This document shows positions 34,540 to 47,408 of a stretch of 64,000 bases of DNA, piece by piece (the first letter of the stretch is position 1; each line of letters starts with the position of its first letter). The position numbers and the translations under genes were made by a program. A model generated the notes under the pieces. The model worked only from the letters and a program-made list of their open reading frames with translations, did not search any database and was not told the origin of the DNA. Origin of the DNA: Armigeres subalbatus (taxonomy: Eukaryota; Arthropoda; Insecta; Diptera; Culicidae); NCBI RefSeq assembly GCF_024139115.2, contig NC_085141.1, positions 225,604,307 through 225,668,306 of the forward strand, read 5' to 3'.

Positions 34540-35930
34540 TTCATGTTATTCGCCACAATTTACATTGACTTCGTAGCTACATCTTGAGATTCAGAATAAA
34601 TTGCTTAGATTTAGAGGCAGTAAATTACTTATGTAATAGATTGTTGATGCAGGATTATTCTCAAACAAATACACTGGACTTTGTTTTTACACGATTTATA
34701 TTTTCTCAATTTTGCACTCATCCTAAATGTTTACCGCATATCAATTATCATGTGATTTTTCTTGGATTTATCCTGGATTTTTTGAAACATGTTGCGAAGA
34801 GTTTGGTGTTCAATTGAAGTCACACGATCAAAAACACGAGCGAAAAATAATCGTGTAAAAACAAAATCCTGTGTAATCTTTTATCTAGGGTGGGTGTACC
34901 AATTGTCGCCATACATAAGAACAACTTTTTTTTTTTAAATAAGTAAAAGGCGTGTGGGTGGACTTTATATATAAAGCAAAAGGTTTTACTTCCTGCTCCT
35001 TAGAACAGCTGTGAAAACCACAATAAAATTTGTTATAATCATCTAAATTGATTAATCTATAATAGGAACGCATGCACCAGTTTTGGCACTATTCTTAATT
35101 TTGATTCCTTATTTGGCAAATCCCATTGTTTTCTTATGGGACTGGCCAAATAGGGACCACTAGTGCGACAACTGGTGCAAAGAACGTCAAAAATTAAGCA
35201 AAATCAATTTTTACAATTATGCTTTGCTTGTTTTGGAGGAGATCAAAGGTTTTATCGTATCATATGAATATGCTTTATCGATATGAACTTGGTTTGCGGT
35301 GATTTGATTGGCCATTTGGCATATACATCACTAGTGCGACAACTGGTGCTATAGCCACAACTGGAACATCTAGCCTATATGGATCGTTAGGAAATGGCAA
35401 ATTCTCCACCCTCCATGATTAGTAGGTATAGGACTCCTTTCTGAGTTGAGCTTCATATCACGTCATATCTTTTCCACTGAAAATTGGTATTAATAAGCTA
35501 CGTTCCATGTTTCACTATACCGATTTTGTTTCTGGAATTCCAGTGGCTGAGTCAAGTGAGCTCCAAGTACCATGTGTACTACTTATACGTTCTATGATGT
35601 ACTGTTGCATATTTGGCTGCCTACAAGTTGTTTAACATGGTTCTCTAATAAAACGGTTCTATATCGATGCTGATCATCTTCAATTTTAATGATGATTCGA
35701 TGTACTATATTCAATAGCATGGTTCTTTATTGTTCATCATAATCAGCGACGCTAGTTGTTGGACACAGGAAGTACCTTCTGTGAATGATCTGGCACGAGT
35801 TCGTGTGGCTGAAAAGCGACCATCATCTCGAAATTTACCATTAGTCACCCTTATGAATTGCGCTGAAATGATGCCATCGGTTTTGTCGGGGTAAGTTTTT
35901 GATCTCCGGCGCGGTATTTGATATCCTTGT
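34540..35930. other. Intergenic stretch upstream of gene 1
   Basis: The motif ACTAGTGCGACAACTGGTGC occurs twice (about 35159 and 35330) with related fragments between, suggesting an old repeat. No further gene was found before the promoter at 35937. Confidence 0.4.
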
Positions 35931-35936
35931 CAAACA

Positions 35937-35975
35937 TATAAAAGTGTTGTGTCGACCGGGTTAGGAAGTCAGTGT
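35937..35975 (+). promoter_or_regulatory. Core promoter of gene 1 (TATA box and initiator)
   Basis: TATAAAA at 35937-35943 is followed by TCAGTG at 35969-35974. The TSS-like A (35971) is 34 bp from the first T of the TATA box, the spacing expected for an arthropod TATA/Inr pair. The ATG lies about 80 bp further down. Confidence 0.7.
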
Positions 35976-36052
35976 TGAAATAAGCGCCACGAACGAAACG
36001 AATAATACTAGTGAGCAGTTCATTTTCGAATTATAACTGAATTGAATTCAAA

Positions 36053-37286
36053 ATGAAGGGTAATTTGATGTTCTGAAAAGCATCTACAAATGAATTAATA
36101 AGTTTTCCCAGTTTTCATAGCCATCATTTCTTTGTTGATGTCAGTTGGGTCGCTCGTAAACGCCTTCCGATTCGACGATGGGGTCCTTGATTCGAGATGC
36201 CCAGCATACGACAATCCGATGAATCCAGTCCATTTGCCGCACGCTCGAGATTGTGGAAAATTTCTTAAATGCTTTAGCGGTCGTGCGTTCACGATCGATT
36301 GTCCTGCAGGTCAGGAGTTTGGTCCACAGATCCAACGTTGTGACTATCCCCAATATGCCCAGTGTCGCTCAGTGCTCGCTCAACCTGAACCAGCAAATTT
36401 TCGTTTTGAAGATGGTGTCAGTGATGTTAGATGTTCTCAAAATGATGACCCCATGAATCCTTTGCATTTGCCACACCCGACGAGCTGCCAAAAGTTTTTG
36501 AAATGCTTTAGCGGATTGAGGTTTGAGCTAGATTGTCCCCCTGGTCAACAATGGGCAGCCCACCTTAATCGCTGCGATTTCCCTTCCATCGCTAAGTGCA
36601 ATATAGGTACTGCCACTTTTAAAGTAGATGAAGTTGAGGAAGTCAAGGACACTGAAATCATTGACGATATCGAAGAAACTCAAAATAACTTGGAGGAAGA
36701 TGTTCAGCCAGAATCAGATTTTGTGGCGATCCCAATGAAGGCTGAATTCGTCTATAATTCTGGCATCCCAGACATTCGTTGCCCAAGGACAGATGATCCC
36801 TTCCGACCGATTCATTTGCCACACGCAACTGAGTGCGGAAAATTCCAGAAATGCTTTGATGGTCGAGCTTATGTTTTGAGCTGTCCCTCTGGTCAAGAGT
36901 TTGGAGCGAAGATAAATCGTTGCGATTATCCCCAATACGCACAGTGCTCACTACCGAAGCGTAAAAATCTGGCAAAGAGGCTCAGCAAGGCAGCGGCATT
37001 CGACGATGACTACTATTATTACAGCGATGAAGAATTTCCAATGGAATCATCGGAGTGGACAGATGAGCAGCGGGAGATGATCGTGGGCGTACTTGATAGT
37101 CGCTGTCCATCAACTGATGACGAGACCAATCCTATTCATCTGACTCATCCGAAAGATTGCGGAAAGTTCTACAAGTGCTACGATGGTCGTGCGTTTCTGA
37201 TTCAGTGTCCCTTGGGGCAACATTGGAGCGTGCGATACGATCGCTGCGATTATCCAAAGGTAGCCAAGTGCACAATTCGTCCGTAG
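36053..37286 (+). CDS. Secreted protein with four peritrophin-A (CBM14) chitin-binding domains
   Basis: Two coding exons are proposed: 36053-36059 (ATGAAGG) and 36112-37286, joined across a 52-bp GT...AG intron. This gives a 393-residue protein opening with a signal peptide (MKVFIAIISLL...LVNA, residues 1-20). Four CBM14 domains follow, with six cysteines each at constant 18-6-10-13-8 spacing: 32-87, 110-165, 226-281 and 334-389. Each carries HLxH before the second Cys and the GKFxKC/RCDYP-type motifs. Residues 166-225 and 282-330 are acidic linkers, the second with DDDYYYY. By family knowledge it binds chitin outside the cell (peritrophic matrix or cuticle). The tiny first exon is inferred because only it supplies an in-frame start with a signal peptide. 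The frame is intact. Confidence 0.92.
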
Positions 37287-37370
37287 AGTGAGAAGCCAAA
37301 TGGCTTACACTGACGGTACCGAGATGTTTAAGGTGTGGTGTTTGTATTTATGTGCAGTATACTAATTAGT

Positions 37371-37376
37371 AATAAA
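37371..37376 (+). terminator. Poly(A) signal of gene 1
   Basis: AATAAA lies 85 bp after the stop codon. Confidence 0.75.
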
Positions 37377-38793
37377 ACGGAAGGGCATCGCAAACAGCTT
37401 TATTTTTTATCCATCAAATCATTGAATCGTGAATAAATTATAATAGTGTTTAATATTCTATTCTATTGCTGAACTGTTTTTAATAGTATGGTATGATATT
37501 ATCCGAAATATTCAGATATGTATTTAGTTAAACTTAGTCATCATATAGAACCAAAATCCGAAAAACATATGTATGTAAATCACAGACCAGACGTAACACT
37601 GATGAAATTCCCATCGAACATGAACTCCTGGGCGGCTGTTCTTTTTGGTCTTGATCCGAGCCTTTCGACTTTCTTTTATTTATTTATGAGGCTTCGTCGC
37701 CACGAGTTTCTGAGTCTACCTCTGCTGCGATGTCCCGCTGGATTCCAATTCAGCGTTTGCTTGCAGGATTTGCTCCACCCTTTCGTAAAGGTTGAATGAT
37801 ACGGAGCGTGACAGTACGGTCACGCCGCTGATCTATAATTTTCCACGCCGCACTGAGGAGTATTTCAGCCCAAATCCTGGCCAAAAGTCAAAAACATTTT
37901 TTTAGATATTCCCATATTATTTTTATTTTTTGTCTCTCAAATAGTAATACTAACTTGCCATGGGAACTTTGGAACAATCTTGGTTAATTGTAAGCAATGC
38001 TGGCTGCCAAAACTTCACCATAATTTACATGCCAGTTTAATCGCAATTGTCCATAAAAAATGTTCACGTTTTATCGTGTTTTTCTGGATTTTTAATGATT
38101 TTCAAGACGAAAATCAATATAGGTACTAATAATGAGGGTATGTAAAACGTTTTCAAGCATGATTCGATCTGAAATTGTTTTCAGGTGATCCTTAATGATG
38201 ATATTAATTGGTAGCTTTTTTCTACTTTTTTTACAAAAATATGATTTACAAAATGAAACTTTTGATTGGGTTCCAAACCTGATCAAGCAACAAAATTGTC
38301 GGCGTCGGAAAGGTTGAAGTTTTTAATAAGCTCCACGAAAAACATTTCACGCATCCTCAGCAATCGTGTTTTGATTTGAATTTAGTGAAACTTGCTAGAA
38401 AAAGTTAGATTTTTCTAAATATTTAATTTAAGTATTTATGATTTTGAGCGACTAAGTTCACATAAATGATTGCTTCCAGAAGAGTTAGACTTTGATGAAC
38501 GATCAATAAAAAGTATACGCATTTTTCGGATGTAAAAGGTTATTAAGCGGTTGATTTGCACCTAAAATTTATTTGATCTACTCCAGTGTAATATCGATGC
38601 ATTATCCAGGGACTTTAACATTATCCGATAATAAATTTACATAGTCGAAGTGAATAAACAAAGTACATCTTTTCGGAAAATTTAGTAAGTAATAAATGAA
38701 GAATGAAGATTATCATAAAAAAAACATACTCAGAGGTAGGCACCACTCGTCGCAAGCACGCTGTAGTTCTCAAAGGCAGCGTACTTGTGCCAA
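37377..38793. other. Intergenic stretch with a hAT-family scrap
   Basis: A short piece at about 37822-37851 (CACGCCGCTGATCTATAATT) matches the inner subterminal text of the large hAT family (11355, 24013). An imperfect hairpin at about 38738-38800 (GCACCACT...AGTGGTGC) contains the Juan-like insertion site. No gene was found. Confidence 0.45.
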
Positions 38794-38806
38794 GTGGTGC
38801 TCTATC

Positions 38807-41713
38807 TTTTTTTTTTTTTTTTTTTTTTTTATTTGCTAATTATCTAATACATGCATTCATCTCTTAGACTAGGTGTTCCGTGTTTTCTTAACACTATCAT
38901 CCTTATTTGCTATGTTACGCTTTTAGTTATTATTAATACATTTCAATTGCCTCTGGCAGTTAGAATTTTTTCCTCTGGTTGAATTGAACCATGTAGGAAT
39001 TACAATGTTTTCAACTTAAACTAAACTTAACCTATTTTATACTAAGGGTACAAGGAGTTAATCGTTGCAATAGAAGATTGCAACGATTTTTGTCTAAAAT
39101 TGAAATTATTTTGTTGGACATTTGTTGCAATGTCTCAATATAAGAAATTCTATGAAGTTCATTGGTACTATACCACGGAGGCAACTTCAGAATCATTTTC
39201 AAAATTTTATTTTGAATCCTCTGGAGTGCCTTCTTTCTGGTATTGCAGCAACTAGTCCATATTGGCACAGCATACAACATGGCAGGTCTAAAATTTGTTT
39301 GTAAATCAAAAGTTTGTTCTTAAGACAAAGTTTTGATTTTCTGTTTATAAGTGGATATAGGCACTTAATATATTTGTTACATTTGGCTTGAAGGCCTTCA
39401 ATGTGATTTTTAAAAGTTAATTTTTGATCTAGCAGAAGTCCTAAATATTTAGCTTCGCTAGACCAATTAATTGGAACCCCATTCATAGTGACAATATGTC
39501 TGCTAGAAGGTTTCAAATAAGAAGCTCTCGGCTTATGTGGGAAAATTATAAGCTGAGTTTTGGAAGCATTCGGGGAAATTTTCCATTTTTGCAAGTAAGT
39601 GGAGAAAATATCCAAACTTTTTGCAATCTACTACAAATGACACGAAGGCTTCGCCCTTTGGCTGAAAGGCCCGTGTCATCTGCAAACAAAGATTTTTGAC
39701 ACCCTGGTGGTAAATCAGGTAAGTCAGAAGTAAAATGTTATACAATATGGGCCCCAGTATGCTGCCTTGGGGACACCAGCCCTTACAGGTAATCTATCAG
39801 ATTTAGTATTCTGATAGTTTACCTGCAGCGAGCGATCTGATAAATAATTTTGGATCAGTTTAATGATGTACAGAGGAAAATTAAAATTCATCAATTTTAC
39901 AATCAAACCTTCATGCCAAACACTGTCAAATGCTTTCTCTATATCAAGAAGAGCAACTCCAGTCGAATATCCTTCAGATTTGTTGAGCCGAATTAAGTTC
40001 GTAACTCTTAATAACTGATGAGTGGTTGAATGCCCATGGCGAAAACCAAATTGCTCATCAGCAAAAATAGAATTGTCATTAATATGAACCATCATTCTAT
40101 TTAAAATAATCTTTTCAAACAGTTTGCTTATTGAAGAAAGCAAACTGATTGGGCGATAACTAGAAGTCTCAGCTGGATTTTTGTCCGGCTTCAAAATTGG
40201 AACAACTTTGGCGTTTTTCCATTTATCTGGAAAGTATGCCAATTGAAAACATTTGTTAAATAAATTAACCAAAAAGGATAAAGAGCTCTCAGGAAGTTTT
40301 TTGATAAGTATGTAGAAAATACCATCATCACCGGGGCTTTCATATTTTTAAATTTTCTAGTAATAGATCTCACTTCATCCAAATTGGTTCCCAACGAAGG
40401 GTCAAAAACATTCTCTTGATTGAGAATGTCTTCGAAGCTCCGTGTAACCTGATCCTCAATTGGACTAGTGAGACCTAGACTAAAATTATGGGCACTCTCG
40501 AACTGCTGAGCAAGTTTTTGAGCCTTTTCGCCATTTGTTAATAAAATTTTATTTCCCTCTTTAAGCGCTGGAATTGGCTTTTGAGGTTTTTAAGAATTTT
40601 TGTTAATTTCCAAAAGGGTTTCGAACTGGGATCCAACTTCGAGACATTATTCTCAAAGTTGGTATTTCTCAGAATAGCGAAACGTTTTTTAATTTCATTT
40701 TGCAAATCTCGCCAAATAACTTTCAACGCGGGATCGCGAGTTCTTTGGTATTGCCTTCTTCTCACATTTTTAAGACGGATCAGTAGCTGAAGATCGTCGT
40801 CAATAATAATGGAGTTAAATTTAACTTCACATTTCGGAATTGCAATGCCTCTGGCTTCGACAATTAAATTTGTCAAAGATACGAGAGCATTATCAATATC
40901 ACTTTTGGTATCGAGAGGAATATCAACATCAAAATTCCTATCGATATACGTTTTATATAAATCCCAATCAGCTCTATGATAATTAAAAGAAGAGCTGATT
41001 GGATTATAAATGGCTTCTTGTGAGATTTCAAATGTCACACGAAGATGATCAGAGTCAAAGTCAGCATGAGTTACCAATTGGCCACACAGCTGACTTGAAT
41101 CCGTTAAAACTAAATCAATTGTAGAAGGATTTCGACTGGAAGAAAAACAAGTTGGTCCATTGGGATATTGAATAGTATAATATCCCGCAGAACAATCTTC
41201 AAATAAAATTTTACCATTGGAATTGCTTTGAGCATTATTCCATGAACGGTGTTTGGCATTGAAGTCACCAATTACGAAGAATTTTGATTTGTTGCGAGTC
41301 AGAATTTGAAGATCAGCTTTCAACAAATTCTTTTGCTGCCCATTGCATTGAAAAGGCAAGTAGGCTGCAATGAAGGAAAATTGTCCAAAATTTGTTTCAA
41401 CAGAAACTCCCAAGGTTTCAAAAACTTTGGTTTCAAACGAAGAAAATAATTTATGTTTGATACGTCTATTAATGACAATGGCGACCCCACCACAGGCGCT
41501 GTCAAGACGATCATTTCTGTAGATAAAATAGTTTGGATCTCTTTTAATGGAGAGTCCTGGTTTTAAATACGTTTCAGTTATAATGGCAATATGCACATTA
41601 TGAACTGAAAGGAAGTTGAATAATTCATCTTCCTTACCCTTTAGAGAGCGGGCATTCCAATTTAGAACTTTCACACAATTATTTGGATCCATTGAAACGG
41701 AGTCCGATAACAA
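38807..41713 (-). pseudogene. ORF2 of the Juan-like LINE (endonuclease and reverse transcriptase)
   Basis: The frame opens at 41713, overlapping the end of ORF1 by about 35 nt in another frame. The AP endonuclease is intact to about 40540: VLNWNARSLKGK, IITETYLKPG, VIGDFNAKHRSWN and SDHLRVTFE are the metal-binding and catalytic motifs. The frame then breaks. RT motifs follow in other frames: NAKVVPILKPDKNP and SYRPISLLSS (near 40190-40130), EQFGFRHGHSTTHQ, ALLDIEKAFDSV (near 39920), and the catalytic FADD at 39675-39686. The C-terminus reads IYKQILDLPCCM...KMILKLPPWYST and stops at 39032. Several frameshifts make it non-functional. Confidence 0.85.
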
Positions 41714-43086
41714 TTTTTTGTGTGTACTTTATACCAACCTGAACAGCTTCAGGAATGGTATTTGCTTTGAACATTGCATCAATCATGTGATGCAATTGTT
41801 CAGTTAAAAAATCGAAATCGGAAGCAGTCATGCTACCTGAATCGGCAACATGACCGTTATTTTCCGTTGGGACATGGGTATAAACCTCATTTTGAGAAGA
41901 GAAATTTGGTCTACCAGCAGCGATGTTTGCATACGTAGGTACATTGGAAAAATTGGAATTTACTGAAGTGCTTGCTACCCGTTGACGAGCGGCAAAATTT
42001 GTTTGTGAATTGTGGTGGGTATGAATTGCTCGACCGGTAACCGGTTTCGAAATTTGAGCGTTTGAAAAATTTCTACCCGTCGAATCTGGGATCCGATTGG
42101 AATTTCCGTCATCAATTTTGCACGGGAATTCAAAACTTTTTGCGTGAAGGGCATTCCCAGAAATTGGATTTATGATTGCCCCACAATTTGCACATTTAAA
42201 TTTATTGGAATCTTCTCTCACAGGACATGCGTCCTTGGCGTGAGAGGTTCCACCACAAATCATGCATTTAGCATCCATGTGACAATGTTTGGTTCCATGA
42301 CCCCACTTTTGGCACTTACGGCACTGGGTGGGGTTTTGGAAGTTTCCCCAGGCCTGCGGAAATGTTCCCATGTAACACGGACATGAGACATAATACAGGC
42401 CTTTTCCAACTTTTCATATTATTTAGTTCTCTTTGTTAAAATGAACTAAATAAAATTCTTGAGAAATGCCCTCTGGGAAGTACCAGAATGGGATTTCTTT
42501 TTCATCTTAATTACTTGGACTGGTGAAAATCCAAGTAATTGAGAAATTTCAATTTTAATCTCATCCAGTGATTTGTCATCACTGGGGAGACCTTTCAAGA
42601 CGACTTTGAACAATCGCTCAGTTTTGTCGTCGTATGTGAAGAATTTATGGCGCTTCTCAGTTAAATAGTGAAGAAGACGTTTGCGATCGTCAAAGGATCC
42701 CGGCAAAACGCGGCAGTCACCCTTCCTAGCAATCTGAAATGAAACCTTGATCCCCTGAAGGTTACTCAAAATCTCATTCCGGAAGCCAGAAAACTCGGCA
42801 ACAGATACCACAATTGGCGGAATCCTTTGCTTTTTCGCATGAATCGAATCACCTGGGCTAGAGGTAGATTCGATTTGCTCAATTTCATCATTAATCAAAT
42901 CGAACTGATTGCTCAGTTCGATTGGAGAAGAATTATTTCCGATATTAGAGTTAGAAGGAATATCTGAATTCTCCAGCTTCCTTCTATTTTTCCGCGCTTG
43001 GGCAGGACGGTCTTGAAACCTTGTTTCTTTGAAGGAAGTGGAGAATTCAGAGACTCCCCCTTCCTCTTGTTTTTGTTAATACTCAT
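41679..43086 (-). pseudogene. ORF1 (gag-like) of the Juan-like LINE
   Basis: The likely start is the ATG at 43086 (MSINKNKRKGESLNSPLP). The frame breaks near 42910 and continues as DLINDEIEQIESTSSPGD. A middle domain with KVSFQIARKGDCRVLPGSF and FKVVLKGLPSDD precedes a second break near 42445. Three zinc knuckles follow near 42330-42190: CRKCQKWGHGTKHC, CMICGGTSHAKDAC and a CANCG remnant. The product would be a nucleic-acid-binding gag protein. Two frameshifts inactivate it. Confidence 0.8.
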
Positions 43087-43367
43087 TGCTGAGCGTGGAG
43101 ACGTGACCTTCTAAGAGGTTTTTTCCCAGAACGGTGTCCCTGCAGGATTACCACCGCTTGTCGGAATTTTACTTCCGCAAACGGGTCCAACGTAAAACGA
43201 AGGCACGGGTCCTTGCAAAGATCGTAACGGGATCAGTGGGTACAAATAGCGCTAAGAAGCACCGTTGAAATTAAAATAGCTTCGGGTAGTATTAAAAACT
43301 TCCTTCCGCAAAGAGAGAAAGAACCGCACAGCACGAAAGCACGATGCGGTCTGTGTGGTGCTCTATC

Positions 43368-43512
43368 AAATAACAACAACTGACCCCGTCAGTGGTCATA
43401 TATCACTGCTACATCAAGCACAAAGACAAAAGTAATACGCTTCACTGCTTATTGTATGCATTTAAAGAGGACAAATGATTGACATAGTTTTGGCCACGCT
43501 TTTACACTACGT
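43368..43512. other. Unassigned short spacer
   Basis: Sequence between the LINE and the eroded hAT copy. Nothing recognised. Confidence 0.3.
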
Positions 43513-43703
43513 ACTCCTATGTGCGCCGATTCAAAGAAGTCCGCAGAATTTTCAGTGGAAATTCCAAAGACTCGGTGGAATTTCCGTAGAATTTTCTGAT
43601 TGATCCCTACAACATTACGTTGCAACTCATTTTTCATGAAAATTCCAAGCAATTTCTTGTTGAAATTTCGAAAAAAAAACTCTCCGTAAAAACTAAGAAA
43701 AAT

Positions 43704-44123
43704 ATGGAAACTCATATGTGAATATGTACGTTATGTGGAAGATATTGATTTGAAAAATGTATTGGAGGTAACCACTTTCCCTTCGATGGGACTCGAACCC
43801 ATGACCCTACAGTACGCTAGACTGGTGCTTTTAACCAACTAAGCTACGAAGGACCTCCGTCGGCCTTCGCAACCTAGCGGCTACTGAACGAGCTCGAGAT
43901 TCCCAAATTGGACGCATAGTCAAATCACTCGCAATCCATTTCTCAAGCCAACACTACCACATGTGTATAGTACACGTTCACATTAGAGGAGCGTGAGTAT
44001 TTAGAATGTCTGGCGGCTGTACACATTCTTCATCAGCAACTGTACTGATCAAGTGAGGTTGTGTAAGCATTTGCCAGTCGGTCGTCAAGCTCACACATAG
44101 GCAATTACCTTTGAATGAACCAT
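43704..44123 (-). mobile_element. 420-bp element with internal tRNA-like module and 9-bp TSD
   Basis: The duplication AAGAAAAAT flanks it (43695-43703, 44124-44132). The sibling hAT copies show the empty site (CTAAGAAAAACCTCG near 24235). A tRNA-like fold sits on the minus strand at about 43854-43778: acceptor TCCTTCG/CGAAGGG, anticodon loop CTAGCGT (AGC), T-arm ATGGG-TTCGAGT-CCCAT. The module lies about 270 bp inside one end and 75 bp from the other, and there is no poly(A). This is unlike a classical SINE. Confidence 0.7.
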
Positions 44124-46196
44124 AAGAAAAATAATCCTGTGGGAATTGCGAAGAATATCTCGTTGAAATTCAGAGAATTTTTCGTTGAAATGAAATTTTT
44201 GAACGGAAAAAAGTCGTTCTGCAGGAAACTATTCCGTCAAAAACCACAAGGCTAAAAGTTGTTTGACCGAATATGTCGATAAACCGAACAAACCATATGA
44301 TAGAAGACCAAAAATGTAGCCTAAAGTTATTTGGCCGTAAATGTCATTTGGTCGAACAGTTGCTTTGGCTAAAAAGAACGGTTGACCAAATAGCTCAATT
44401 GGCCGAATATGCCCTTTGGCCGAAACGGTCGTTTTCAAAAAGCGCCATTTGCCCTAAATGGATATTCAGCCGAAAGTGTCGTTCGGTAGAATCGGTCATT
44501 TGGAATATTTTTATGACATCAACGGAAAAAATCTTTCGAATTTCGCTTGAAAAGTCTGACCAACTTCCACAGATAATTCTAAGCTTTTCTAGAGTATATT
44601 CATTTGAAAATTATTTTCAGATTTTCCACTAGAACTACTTTGAAGTTTCGATAATTCTTTGGAATTACCCAGAGGATTTGGATTTCCCAGTTGTTTTGAA
44701 TTTCAGCGGAATATTCGTCGGATTTTACATGAGAATCTCTTCAAAATTTTCACAGGAAGTTGTTCCAAATTTCTACAGAAAAATATTCGGAATATTCGAT
44801 CAATGTTCCTGTTCAGTATCTGTTGAGCATTGATGCTTCAACTTTGATTTTCTCAATCTAGATTAATTGCTTCCAAAAATGAAGAATGGATATTCGATAT
44901 CCTTTCAGAAAACTATGAAGCTATAAGCTATAAGATTAAATCATTTAAAACGGGTCATAAAAGCCTTTTGCCCTAACAGGTCGTCTGGCCGAAACGATCG
45001 TTCGTCCGAAGAAGTCATTTCAGACCAAAAATGCCGTTTGGCCATTTGGCCTAAAAGTTCATTTGCCATACGGTCAAATCTAGCATGATTTTTGAAAACG
45101 TCGTATGTCCAAATGAAAGACTTTCATTCGTTACGCTCTCTTTCACTAATATAGAAACTAGTTTTGCATTTATTGCAATATTTACACCTGAACACGCTAG
45201 ACAAAGCTATTTTCTTCAGATCTCTGTAAAAAAATTCGATATAAATGTTAGTATGACTTCGTAATAATCGAAAGAGAAAGTAAACAAAGCGAGCCTCTCT
45301 TTTGGACTTACAATTTCAAAAATCACGCGAGAAATGTCAAATACTGAACGGATGATAAGCAGCAAAATAAAATTTCCATAAATAATGCAAAATTGACATG
45401 AACAATTAAGAATTTTCCACAAAACACAAATATATTAACACTTTTAAAGCAAAAATTGCAATTATAAAAGAAGAATTTTTTAAAAAGAGATCATAATATT
45501 GTATTGAGAAAACATTTCCATTAATAAATCAATATTATCAATATATCAAGTTCCGATAGAAAACAAAAATAATGAAAATTTCCATTAAAAAACAAAAAAG
45601 CAATACAACTGATAAAATTTTCAATAAGCATTAAACGCTTTTAAAGAAGTGCTAATTTAATTATGTTTTGTGAAAAATTCTCAATATTTTATGGTAATTT
45701 TGCATTATTCAGGAAAAAATTGTATTTTTTTATTGTTCATATCCTGATTTCTTCATTGACAGTCTCCTATTTTTTTGAAAAATTTAAAAATTTTCAGTGG
45801 AAGTTTTATTTTTAGTCCGGATAACATGGTCAAAACTGGTCATCCGTTTGGCGAAATGGCCTTTTTATCAAATGGCCATTGAACAAAATTCCGTAACCTC
45901 TCTACTTTTTAGGCTGATACTGGTCTTCAAACCATAATTCATCTAGCCAAACTCCATTAAGTCGAGCCAAACTGAACGTTTATCTGAAAGTATTATCAGG
46001 TCGATAATGGTTTGACCGCAAATGTAGTTTGGCCGAAAGAAACATTCGGTCGAACTGGTAATTTGACCGAAACAGTTGTTTGCCCCAACAGGTCGTTTGA
46101 CTGAAAATGTCGTTCAGCTGAAAAAGTCGTTTGACCGAATAGATCATTTGACCAAAAATGCAATTTGGTAAGGATGGTTATTTGGCAGAGAAAGCC

Positions 46197-47218
46197 ATTT
46201 CATTTCATTTATTTAGTCTACATACATCTAAACAGATAACACTGAATCAAAAATTTGACGCCACAATACACGGTTCGTGGCCGCGTCTCTCCATCCTCGC
46301 TGCGCTCCACGTCGTCTCTTACCTGCCGGATCGGAAGCGAACACCATCTTTGCAGGGTTGCTGTCCGGCATTCTTGCAATATGTCCTGCCTATCGTACCC
46401 TTCCGGCTTTAGCTACCTTCTCGATACTGGGTTCACCGTAGAGTTGGGCGAGCTCGTGGTTCATTCTTCGCCGCCACAAACCGTCTTCTTGCACACCGCC
46501 AAAGATGGTCCTAAGCACCCGTCTCTCGAATACTCCGAGTGCTTGCAAGTCCTCCTCGAGCATTGCCATGTTTCATGTCCGTAGAGGACTACCGGTCTTA
46601 TTAACGTCTTGTACATGACACATTTGGTGCGGTGGCGAATCTTTTTTGACCACAGTTTCTTCTGGAGCCCGTAGTAGGCCCGACTTCCACAGATGATGCG
46701 CCTTCGTATTTCACGACTACCATTGTTTTCAGCTGTTAGCAAGGATCCGAGGTAGACTAATTCCTCGACCACCTCGAAGGTATCCCCGTCTATCGTAACA
46801 CTGCTTCCCATGCGGGCCCTGGTACGCTTGGTTCCGCCCACAAGCATGTGCTTTGCCTTTGACGCATTCACCACCAGTCCAATTTTTGTTGCTTCACGCT
46901 TCAGGCGGGTGTACAGTTCTGCCACCTTTACAAATGTTCAGCCGACAATGTCCATGTCATCCGCGAAACAAAAAAATTGACTGGATCTGTTGAAAATCGT
47001 ACCCCGGCTGTTACACCCGGCTCTCCGCATGACACCTTCTAGCGCAATGTTGACCAACAGGCACGAAAGTCTATCACCTTGTCTTAGTCCCCGGCGTGAT
47101 TCGAACGAACTGGAGTGTTCACCCGAAATCTTCACACAGTTTTGCACACCATCCACCGTTGCTTTGATCAGTCTGGTAAGCTTCCCAGGGAAGCTGTTCT
47201 CGTCCATAATACAACACA
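46197..47218 (-). pseudogene. RTE-like LINE ORF2 3' fragment
   Basis: Minus-strand frames give RT motifs GLRQGDRLSCLLVNIALEG (near 47090) and FCFADDMDIVG (near 46950). After a frameshift follow ELYTRLKREATKIGLVVNAS (near 46900), EELVYLGSLL and IRPVVLYGHETW (near 46600). These are hallmarks of the RTE clade, to which Aedes JAM1 belongs. The end at about 46197 shows repeated TGAAA-like units instead of poly(A). It is 5'-truncated. Sibling copy 1 is continuous across the site (near 16765). Confidence 0.75.
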
Positions 47219-47408
47219 GCCGTTTCGGCCAAATGGCATTTTTTGCGAAAAGAGTCGTGCGGCTGAATTGATCATTTTGTCAGAAACTCGTTTATTTGAA
47301 TAGGTTATTTGGCAGAATAGGTTGGTAGAAAATGCCATTTGGCCAAGAGGGATGTTTTGCAGAAACGCCATTTTTGGGCCAAAAGGCTCTTTCTGCCAAA
47401 TGACCATT

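Larger units (their letters stand above)
38807..43354 (-). mobile_element. Jockey-clade LINE resembling Juan, full length but inactivated
   Basis: The minus-strand element ends in 24 A (T-run 38807-38830). It is flanked by the exact 13-bp duplication GTGGTGCTCTATC (38794-38806, 43355-43367). It holds overlapping ORF1 (gag, zinc knuckles) and ORF2 (AP endonuclease and reverse transcriptase) in the usual order, without RNase H, as in Jockey/Juan elements. At 4.55 kb it is close to the expected full length. Frameshifts in both ORFs inactivate it. The Juan name is from general resemblance only. Confidence 0.85.

Noticed and set aside
43778..43854. Functional tRNA gene with AGC anticodon
   Set aside because: It lies inside a TSD-bounded repeat element and lacks canonical flanks; it is better explained as a repeat module.
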